Source: Cymbomonas tetramitiformis (Eukaryota > Chlorophyta > Pyramimonadophyceae > Pyramimonadales > Pyramimonadaceae). Taken from it: a DNA stretch of 12,696 bases. The stretch is taken from contig LGRX02013696.1 in NCBI GenBank assembly GCA_001247695.2, positions 1 to 12,696 on the forward strand, written 5' to 3'. The notes under the pieces are model-generated. The model did no database searches and was not told where the DNA came from. It was given only the letters and a program-made list of their open reading frames with translations. The translations under genes and the position numbers were made by a program. Below are positions 7,901 to 12,696 of the stretch, one piece after another. Positions within the stretch are counted from its first letter, which is position 1. Every line of letters begins with the position of its first letter.

Positions 7901-10900
7901 AAACAGATTATATGGGATCCTTGCATGACTTGGCGCCGGCGCCCATTCTGACTTTGTGTGCCTACTGGTACCTTGAATCCTTGATGTGTGTGCAGCATAT
8001 GTTCTCGTAGGTAGGTGGAGGGCGCAGGGCATGAAAGCTCTTGCTTGCGTATCATGCCGATACGACTGACGGGTAATTTGTGGGGAGTGAGGGACAGTTC
8101 ATATGTCAGCCGCCTATTACATGCTATTGCGTGGCACGTGTTGCTGTCCTAGTGACGACATGATCGTGACAATCGAAGAGTGCCAGGAAGCATTTGATCG
8201 GTTGCATCTCGCGCGTGACTATATTTGGAATGAGGCATTCGATGGACTTCCAGGAGCTTGTGCTCATAGCAATCAACATGCTGGGCACAATTTGCACTTT
8301 AACACTCAACTTGATAGTACAACCGGCCGCAACGATTTGTCTCCAGTTTGCAAATCGCCACCAGGTACAGAGTACTAACATCTACACTTCATACCGAGAA
8401 ATACAAAGTTGAATGTGGCAGCCCTATCTTGTGCCAACCCTATCCAAACCTGCCTTATTCGTTCGTTAAGTATGGACGCCATTGATAAGGAGGGAAGCTG
8501 TGTGAGTGCAATGAGAAGATCGTGTGAAATGTTGCAACATTATGATAATTGTATACATAATAAATGTGGAAGTTTTTGTATGCAATAACACAAACACACT
8601 CACACTCACTCGCTCAGGACAGCCGCAGAGGGGCTCAGGTGGCCCAGTGAGGCTCAGGGAGCAGAGGAGTGGTCTTGCGCGTGGGCTTGGTGGTGGAGAT
8701 ATGGCTCGCGCAGATCGGGGGGCACGGATGAACCGGCTTCAGGCACAAGGCGGCAGTGCGTTGGTGGTGCAGATGCACAGGGGCTCGGGTGGCTCAGCGA
8801 GGCTTAGGGGGTCCCATTCTTCACTAGTGAGCTCCGGAGAATCCGGATGAGTGTCCCGAAGTGTGTGCTGAATCCTTTGATCCCCGGCGTGGGTACATTG
8901 TGCAGTCTCCTGTGGCTTCGGGGTGCCAAAGGAGTCGCAAGGATAAGCATTCTCACTCGCTCCATTCACACCCACACACACACAATTGGCCCAAACAAGG
9001 CTTGGAGATGTGGAGAGAGCTCCGGCGGCTCGAGGGGCGGGGTAGGTGGAACAGATTCAGTGCACAGACAGAGCGGGCACAGAGGCGCTAATGCGGCTCA
9101 CTGAGGCTTAGGGGGTCCTGTTCTCCACGAGCGAGCGTTACTTGAGGGATGCTAAACTGGGAAGGTTGTATATATGTGGTCCAAACATGGGAGCCCCACC
9201 CACAGCCAGCCTTTCCCCAGCAGCATGAGCCCATCTCCCAAGGAAGAGTAGTTGATTGCAAAATACTGAGCCAGCCCAGCACATCCCCCCACCCTGGCGG
9301 CGCTGTAACCGCAGAAGCTGCCGCGAGCAACTTCGACAATTCCGAGTTATCCAAGAGGTCGATGATAAGCTTGGAATATGACTCGGATACGGACACGGAC
9401 AACCTGATTCTTACAAGCGAAGAACGCGTATCATCATCATCATCATCGTCGTCGTCGTCGACCACATCGTCGTCGTCGTCACCGTCCTCGTCATCGCCGT
9501 CGTCTTCATCACCGTCATCTGATTCAAGCTCTCTAGTGATATATTTAGCAGCTGGCAGTGCCCCTTTGTTGATGGTCTTGGTTGGAATAATCTACTATCG
9601 ACGACGGAAAAGCAGGCAAGTTCATCAAGAACAACAACCATTGAAGCAGGCAAAGGAAACTCCGTCCATTAACAACAATGCTTCACAAAAACAAAGCGAC
9701 AACCAAAATGAAGAAAGTATGGAATGTGCTGTGGATATATATGAATCGGGTGCTACAGTAGGTAGCGAGGAAGTGCTGCCAGTGTCAAGCGAAGTGCTGC
9801 CAGTAGTGTCAAGCGAAGTGAGTGCGATCATGGACGTGCAGATGGCGCTCGATCATGCAGGTAGATTCACCCACCACATGTGTGCAATTTGGCAATGCAT
9901 GATTCAGATTCTAGCTGACTCAGTACACAATGGGATACTCTCTGGTTATTACTTCATCTTTGAGTACATACACTACTGCTGGATATTTGCATGCACAAGG
10001 GAGCCTCCTGCCGTAAGCTGGTGGCTTCACCAGAAAGAAATACACATTTAATGGTGCATCGATTGGTTGCATGTGTTTTGGACTTGTTGTTGTATTTGGA
10101 TTCATGTATCAGCTTGCTTGGTAAGTACGTACACCTACCGTGAGTGTCGGCGTATTGATTGATAGATGCTCCAACGGCGTTGCCGGTCAATGGCCTTCTA
10201 TTGGATTGCTCTTGCGTGTGCAGCTGCAGTAGTAGGGCTCAACTGCAAGTCGCGTGTACATTCCTTAGGGCCAAGCAAAGTAAGCTTGTGGTAGATGCCT
10301 TGCGAATTGGTCGTTGCAAGGGACTGTATCCACAACCAAGGACAGAGTAGACGCAACTGGGGGTTTTTTGAGCCAAGAGGATATGAGGCGTGATTATTAT
10401 GTCCATCCACTAATATCAATCCCCTGCTGGATGGTCAATGCAGAAGGGCTTCATGGGCAGCAGCAGAGCAGCGGTGCACAACTCCCGTCCGAGTTCGTAT
10501 CGGGCTTTGTCCCTGCGGCACAGCTTGCAGGGCTGGTCTTGGGATCGGCGATGAGCTCATTTGCGGTGCTCAAATCGGTGGCCCACATTGCTCAAGAAAT
10601 CTATGCTCTGCACAGATGCGTGAAGGCCAATCATCGAGTGTGCAGCCGCTTGGCCGAGCGCGCGCTGTCCCTGCAGTCCGCCATGTCCCGCTTCGCCGCC
10701 AGGCTGCACGAAGCCGGCCCTGCGACCAAACAGCTGAACGAAGACAACTACAGGAGCTTGAACACGCAGCTGCTCCGCGTGCTGCAAGCAATGGAGCGCG
10801 CGCATGACCTGATCCAGGCGTGGGGAGGCGCCAAGTACACCTTTTTCAGCAAGCTCAAGCGTGCATTACTCTCGAGGCACTTCCACGAGGAGTTCGTCGA

Positions 10901-12599
10901 GTGCAACCAGCAGCTGTCCGAGTGCCTGGATGATCTGCGTGGCGATGCGGTGCTGCAGATGTTTGTGAGCCAGATCTCCTTGCCTGACTCAAGTTCCTGG
11001 CAAGGCGAAGACCATAATGACTCATACACGGACATGCAGGTGAGACTCTTTCATCTGCATGTCCAGCATGTATCCCCGACCATGCATGTGATACTCACAC
11101 CTGTTGTTGCCTGAAACATGCTCAAAAGTCAGCATCCGTGTGTGCTGGAGCATGTATGCCAGCTACAATCATGCCTGATGCCTCACGGTGCGTGCGTGGC
11201 CGCGTTTATGGCTTGTTATATATCATACATCAGTCATCGGCTCGTCAAGGGATCTCACACAGCAGATGTGCACATCATGCGCTGTCAGAACGTGCAGAGT
11301 ATCACGCAGCTTTTTGATTGGCATTCCGCCAGACATAGGTATTCAGTCAGTCCAGCATCTCTACGTCTATGCCCACGGCTCCCTACCTCTAGCCACCTGA
11401 GTAGTACTTTGGGGCATTTGGTCTTGGACTCTTGGGACGGTTTTAGGTAATAACAACATTGTAATGTGAATTTTCCCTGAGGAGTAGTGGTCAGATGTAT
11501 AGTATGGACAACAGTCTGTTGCATATCAATATCCCTCTCCTATCTTCTCCTTTCCCGAAGATCGAGGCATGCGTCCCTAGCGCCCTACTTCTACTACCCT
11601 GCTTTGTGCGTGTGGCGCCTTCATCGGTCGGGCTGCGTGTGTCTTGCAATGCTTCAACCAGGTCTGGTGGCACCCTTAGGTGTTCAAGTGTTGTAATATG
11701 CAGTGTGGCTTGATCTATCTATCGAGTTGTATGCTTGTATCAAGTATCATTATCAGCTATTGACTACATGGAGTTCTTGTCTGAACCTTGCTACGTCTGA
11801 TATTGTATTGGCTATTTGATTTGTCGCCACGCACAGCGTATGGTGCTTTTCTCTGGATTCCTCCGGCGAGTGCTTGTGGCAGTATGGGTGTACCATTTCT
11901 TTCATACAAGCTGGCTTGCCAGCTACATTTCTCCAGCATTTAACAAATACGAGATAGATCTGAGGTCAGCCAGCCTCATCAATGAAATTCAAACAGCAGC
12001 ATTTTTGTCGATATTGCTGTGCATGGTATACAATGTGACACCCCTACGATATGTCCGAGGTTTTGAAAGAACACATATGGCCCGCCTTTGTTCCCACCGA
12101 GCAGGCAGTACCGGCCGCTATAGCAGCAATGGCAGAGAGCCAGACCGAGCTGCACTCATCCTTATCATCAGTGCACTTGAACATGCATGAGCTGAAGACA
12201 GGCTTGGAAGCTCACGGGGTGACCACTGCCAGCTTGGAGAAGGGCTTCGCACAGCTGGAGTTGAAGCTGGACAAAATTGAGAGCAAGCTGGACCTCAATG
12301 CTTCCCATGTATCACAGAATTTGGATGACATGAAAAGTGAGCTCAACAAGCTGCGCAGTTTTTTGCAGCAAAGCAACAGCGACGGTAACACTGGTGGAGG
12401 GGGGCCGCGGGCCTCGAAGGGGCAGTTCCTGAAGGACAAGATGCCTAGCCTGAGCATTCCGTTCATGGAGCTCCGACTGATGGGAGAGGTGGGCTCTGGC
12501 GGTTTTGGCACTGTATTCCGAGGCAGTTGGCAGGGCAATGAAATAGCTTACAAGCACATTTTGATTGACACCAGCAACAAGAAATCCACAGAGAGACAG
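1869..12599 (+). CDS. Receptor-type MLKL-like TKL kinase gene, 5' and middle part (multi-exon model, 3' end outside window)
   Basis: Proposed exon chain: 1869-1998 (tentative), 3102-3209, 3605-3712, 4108-4215, 4611-4718, 5114-5221, 5617-5724, 6120-6227, 8110-8364, 9315-9860, 10444-11039 and 12060-12599, continuing past the right edge. All junctions are GT-AG and phases match throughout: phase 1 up to the 4HB exon, then phase 0. The product would have a signal peptide, seven 36-residue acidic Ser/Thr-rich repeats, a Cys module, a Ser-rich stalk, one transmembrane helix, a basic stop-transfer, an MLKL_NTD-like four-helix bundle, a coiled coil and a kinase domain. In the known MLKL family the bundle is the membrane-acting part and the kinase or pseudokinase controls it; here a transmembrane segment would tether it. 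Strongest parts are the transmembrane, bundle and kinase exons. The repeat exons and first exon are inferred from splice sites and phase. Function is not known. Confidence 0.6.
1999..3101 (+). other. Proposed first intron
   Basis: If the first exon is right, this 1.1-kb stretch is intron. It includes a 107-codon ATG frame (2061-2381) with no recognisable domain, which I do not treat as a gene. It also holds an acceptor-like site at 2792 that leads into an open frame entering the first 503-bp repeat unit (see findings). Confidence 0.35.
3102..3209 (+). CDS. Ectodomain repeat exon 1 (36 residues, phase 1-1)
   Basis: Flanked by acceptor CCGCAG (ends 3101) and donor GAGAGG|GTATGC (GT at 3210). 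The length of 108 nt adds exactly 36 codons in phase 1. Decoded with the preceding G, it reads EAAASNFDDSEN, then a Ser/Thr-rich middle, then LLDSDSEWEYGE: acidic, no Cys, no known domain. This copy has D at residue 9, T at the variable mid position and E in the WEY motif. The same opening motif EAAASNFD begins the transmembrane exon at 9315, which supports the reading frame and the acceptor. It is unproven whether each copy is spliced in constitutively. Confidence 0.5.
3605..3712 (+). CDS. Ectodomain repeat exon 2 (36 residues, phase 1-1)
   Basis: Same acceptor, donor, frame and length as exon 1. The encoded variants are N at residue 9 (FDNSE), M at the mid position (TPMT) and W in place of E near the end (WWYGE). 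The preceding and following introns are nearly identical to those of the other units. Confidence 0.5.
4108..4215 (+). CDS. Ectodomain repeat exon 3 (36 residues, phase 1-1)
   Basis: Identical in sequence to exon 2 over the coding part (variants N, M, WWY). The intron just upstream has one A-to-C change that lengthens the C run before the acceptor. Splice sites and phase are intact. Confidence 0.5.
4611..4718 (+). CDS. Ectodomain repeat exon 4 (36 residues, phase 1-1)
   Basis: Variants are D at residue 9, M at the mid position and WWY at the end, a mixed type combining the left half of exon 5 with the right half of exons 2 and 3. Acceptor (ends 4610) and donor (GT at 4719) are unchanged. Confidence 0.5.
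5114..5221 (+). CDS. Ectodomain repeat exon 5 (36 residues, phase 1-1)
   Basis: Variants are D at residue 9, M at the mid position and WEY at the end. Acceptor ends at 5113 and the donor GT is at 5222. It shares the CGCCCTCAACGG intron variant right after the donor with units 1 and 7. Confidence 0.5.
5617..5724 (+). CDS. Ectodomain repeat exon 6 (36 residues, phase 1-1)
   Basis: Variants are N at residue 9, M at the mid position and WWY at the end, the same protein type as exons 2 and 3. The acceptor ends at 5616 and the donor GT is at 5725. Confidence 0.5.
6120..6227 (+). CDS. Ectodomain repeat exon 7 (36 residues, phase 1-1)
   Basis: Variants are D at residue 9, T at the mid position and WEY at the end, the same as exon 1. 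The donor (GT at 6228) is intact, although the 503-bp unit itself ends at 6289, 61 bp into the following intron. The next compatible phase-1 acceptors in the model are at 8109 (Cys module) and 9314 (transmembrane exon). Confidence 0.5.
7442..7853 (+). repeat. 43-bp minisatellite, interrupted by a MITE
   Basis: Units begin GTCATTC at 7442, 7485, 7778 and 7824 and contain GACTSAARCAGG and TCACWGAGCAACAT. Unit lengths are 43 bp, 43 bp (after removing the MITE and one target duplication), 46 bp (a 3-bp GCA expansion), and a partial copy that diverges after 7853. The array gives paralogous empty sites for the transposon inserted in its second unit. Confidence 0.85.
7496..7737. mobile_element. hAT-type MITE, 242 bp, non-autonomous
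   Basis: Ends are inverted repeats: CAAGGATGGTAAT at 7496-7508 and its exact reverse complement ATTACCATCCTTG at 7725-7737, with TTAGT/ACTAA continuing the match after a 3-bp offset. It is flanked by a perfect 8-bp direct repeat ATTCTGTC (7488-7495 and 7738-7745). An 8-bp target duplication with CA-starting terminal repeats is characteristic of the hAT superfamily. The interior is AT-rich with many TAATC/GATTA motifs near both ends, like hAT subterminal binding motifs, and has no open frame, so mobility would depend on a transposase elsewhere. Neighbouring minisatellite units show the uninterrupted site. Confidence 0.88.
8110..8364 (+). CDS. Cys-module ectodomain exon (85 residues, phase 1-1)
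   Basis: Acceptor ATGTCAG (ends 8109), with a CTGAC branch-like motif about 38 nt upstream; donor CCAG|GTACAG (GT at 8365). The length of 255 nt is symmetric in phase 1, like the flanking ectodomain exons. The 85 residues contain GTCCC (Cys 11-13), IEECQEAF (Cys 25), LPGACAH (Cys 51), LHFNTQ (64-66 FNT) and PVCKS (Cys 81). This spacing (GTxC ... ECxxA ... PxGC ... FNT ... CK) resembles a small uncharacterised module I recall from predicted secreted proteins of algae and other protists; I know no accepted name or function. An even number of the Cys could pair outside the cell. The ATG at 8103 that opens this frame is probably not a start, because the acceptor lies just after it. Confidence 0.6.
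8365..9314 (+). other. Intron before the transmembrane exon
   Basis: Proposed intron of 950 bp. It contains a CA/CACT-rich stretch (8588-8616), a GC-rich degenerate repeat block (8641-9118), a second CA run (about 8968-8984) and a truncated copy of the 503-bp unit from 9152. Open frames seen across the GC-rich part are low-complexity and have no recognisable domain. Confidence 0.45.
8641..9118 (+). repeat. Dispersed 24-bp GC-rich motif, three copies
   Basis: Copies of GGCTCASTGAGGCTTAGG type lie at 8641-8664 (most diverged), 8791-8814 and 9095-9118. The last two share GAGGCTTAGGGGGTCC and similar flanks (GCACAG before, TTCTYCAC and GAGCGAGC-like after). They look like decayed units of a longer repeat. 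Confidence 0.6.
9152..9346 (+). repeat. Truncated copy of the 503-bp unit fused to the transmembrane exon
   Basis: From AAACTGGGAAGG at 9152 to TTCCGAG at 9346 the sequence matches the second half of the tandem unit almost base for base, then diverges. It is closest to unit 7: both have CATGGGAGCC and AGTAGTTGATTGC. It covers the 3' part of the unit's intron, the acceptor, and the first 32 nt of the exon. It marks the transmembrane exon as a relative, perhaps the source, of the duplicated exon. Confidence 0.9.
9315..9860 (+). CDS. Transmembrane exon: repeat remnant, Ser stalk, TM helix, juxtamembrane (182 residues, phase 1-1)
   Basis: Acceptor CCGCAG ends 9314; donor GCAG|GTAGAT at 9861. Residues 1-11 (EAAASNFDNSE) copy the ectodomain repeat, and LSKR...DSDTDTD (about 12-30) aligns with its LSQT...DSDSE after a 15-bp deletion. 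Residues 40-73 are a Ser/Pro-rich stalk encoded by a TCN microsatellite. Residues 74-95 (9533-9598, LVIYLAAGSA to GIIYY) form a 22-residue hydrophobic helix, followed by RRRKSR as a stop-transfer signal, so the N-terminus is outside and the C-terminus inside. The rest is a Gln/Asn-rich, then acidic, juxtamembrane region. The open frame runs back to an ATG at 9149, but that extension lies in the intron-derived repeat copy and has no signal peptide. Confidence 0.8.
9431..9532 (+). repeat. TCN microsatellite encoding the polyserine stalk
   Basis: Runs of TCA and TCG with a few ACC, CCG and GAT codons, all in frame, give an almost pure Ser/Pro/Thr stretch just outside the membrane. Such stalks are often heavily O-glycosylated spacers in algal and protist surface proteins. 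Length is likely to vary between alleles. Confidence 0.9.
9770..9820 (+). repeat. In-frame 21/24-bp juxtamembrane repeat
   Basis: GAAGTGCTGCCAGTGTCAAG(C) at 9770-9790, a copy with a 3-bp insertion at 9791-9814, and a GAAGTGAGT start of a third. It encodes EVLPVSS-EVLPVVSS-EVS on the cytoplasmic side. The third copy also creates a perfect GTGAGT donor at 9818. Confidence 0.8.
9861..10443 (+). other. Intron between transmembrane and four-helix-bundle exons
   Basis: 583 bp from GTAGAT to ...GGATGGTCAATGCAG. A CTAAT branch-like motif lies about 33 nt before the acceptor. The phases agree (one base, G, before; AA after, giving Glu). No other feature seen. Confidence 0.65.
10444..11039 (+). CDS. 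MLKL N-terminal-like four-helix-bundle exon (199 residues)
   Basis: Acceptor AATGCAG (ends 10443), phase 1; donor ATGCAG|GTGAGA (GT at 11040), phase 0. The protein is almost entirely helical from about residue 25. Helix 1-2 carries the pattern VKANHRVCSRLAER (60-73), very like the conserved N-K/R-x-x-C-x-R-L-x-x-R core of the MLKL_NTD family. A later pair of helices contains ERAHDLIQAW followed by FFSKLKRALLSRHFHEEF and CNQQLSECLDDLR. In that family the bundle binds or permeabilises membranes (animal MLKL, fungal HeLo relatives) or acts as a signalling adaptor. Here it directly follows a transmembrane exon, so it would sit at the inner face of the membrane. The assignment rests on motif recognition and not on a profile search. 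Confidence 0.72.
11040..12059 (+). other. Intron between the 4HB and coiled-coil/kinase exons
   Basis: 1,020 bp, starting GTGAGA and ending TATGTCCGAG. Phase 0 on both sides gives ...DMQ-VLKEHIW. The frame of the next exon is closed by TGA at 12036-12038, so the acceptor must lie between there and about 12100, and 12059 is the first phase-0 AG. Open frames inside show no recognisable domain. Confidence 0.6.
12060..12599 (+). CDS. Coiled coil and start of the TKL kinase domain (180 residues, continues downstream)
   Basis: Residues about 25-105 form amphipathic heptad-like helices (LHSSLSSVHLNMHELKTGL, LEKGFAQLELKLDKIESKLD, NLDDMKSELNKLRSFLQ), in the place of the brace that links bundle and kinase in MLKL. 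A Gly-rich linker follows (GGGG). The kinase N-lobe then begins: glycine loop GEVGSGGFGTVFRGSW with GSGGFG at residues 145-150 (12492-12509), and IAYKHI with the ATP-binding Lys at residue 165 (12552-12554), where most kinases have VAVK or VAIK. A complete G-loop and Lys suggest it can bind ATP, unlike many MLKL pseudokinases, but the HRD and DFG motifs lie outside the window. The donor ACAG|GTGTGT at 12600 is in phase 0. Confidence 0.8.
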
Positions 12600-12696
12600 G
12601 TGTGTCGCAACTCCTGATGTGTTCCACAGAGCTATATATGCCATCGCTGTTGCAGAGTCAGAGGGGTACAACAACGTTCCCCCCAGCCCTAAATGC
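12600..12696 (+). other. Start of the intron inside the kinase domain
   Basis: Starts GTGTGT and runs to the window edge. Two AG acceptor-like sites occur (ends about 12630 and 12655), but neither downstream reading gives the alpha-C helix sequence expected after the ATP-binding Lys, so the next exon probably lies beyond the window. Confidence 0.5.

Larger units (their letters stand above)
6228..8109 (+). other. Long intron with remnants and a transposon
   Basis: Proposed intron between the last repeat exon and the Cys-module exon. After 6289 the 503-bp homology stops. Two short open stretches look faintly protein-like but have no recognisable domain: about 6637-6750 (+ strand, begins MSGGNRSESVGG) and about 6946-7108 (+ strand, Pro/Ser/Glu-rich, ends in a stop). 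Neither has phase-1 splice sites on both sides, so they are left out of the model. The 43-bp minisatellite and the hAT MITE lie at 7442-7853. Confidence 0.4.

Noticed and set aside
8528..8541. 14-bp perfect palindrome AATGTTGCAACATT
   Set aside because: About one such palindrome is expected by chance in a window this size, and nothing else marks it as a binding site.
9149..9314. ATG at 9149 as start of the transmembrane protein
   Set aside because: The stretch is the intron part of the 503-bp unit; in units 1-6 the same frame has a TGA. It gives no signal peptide, which a single-pass receptor with a Ser-rich outer stalk would need.

Overview
The window looks like eukaryotic nuclear DNA. Open frames are short and joined by GT-AG introns of 0.4-1.9 kb, intergenic space is long, there is no operon-like packing, and there is a hAT-type miniature transposon. 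One gene can be supported, on the + strand, running off the right edge. It encodes a single-pass membrane receptor whose cytoplasmic side combines a four-helix-bundle domain like the MLKL N-terminus (MLKL_NTD/HeLo-like), a coiled coil, and the start of a TKL-type protein kinase domain. The outer side carries a Cys-containing module of a kind I associate, from memory, with algal and other protist secreted proteins. An alga or related protist is my best guess for the host, with low confidence.

Layout. 1-1868: no recognisable gene, only small tandem duplications and a CT-rich minisatellite. 1869-1998: candidate first exon (ATG in good context, hydrophobic stretch, phase-1 donor). 2866-6289: 6.8 tandem copies of a 503-bp unit. 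Each copy carries a 108-bp phase 1-1 exon candidate (36 residues) flanked by a CAG acceptor and a GGTATG donor. 6228-8109: long intron with a 43-bp minisatellite split by a 242-bp hAT MITE (7496-7737) with a perfect 8-bp target duplication. 8110-8364: Cys-module exon, phase 1-1. 8365-9314: GC-rich degenerate repeats, then a partial copy of the 503-bp unit. 9315-9860: transmembrane exon, phase 1-1, whose first residues are a diverged copy of the 36-residue repeat. 10444-11039: MLKL-like four-helix bundle. 12060-12599: coiled coil and kinase glycine loop/lysine. The kinase then continues in exons beyond the window.

How it fits together. Every proposed ectodomain exon starts and ends in phase 1, so any number of the 36-residue exons can be spliced in without breaking the frame. 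The gene therefore reads as a receptor whose ectodomain length changes by whole exons through unequal crossing-over (or by cassette splicing), coupled to a membrane-tethered MLKL-like kinase. The exon/phase bookkeeping is read from the sequence. Protein family assignments are from memory of conserved patterns. The biological role (self/non-self or stress recognition, possibly cell death) is inference.
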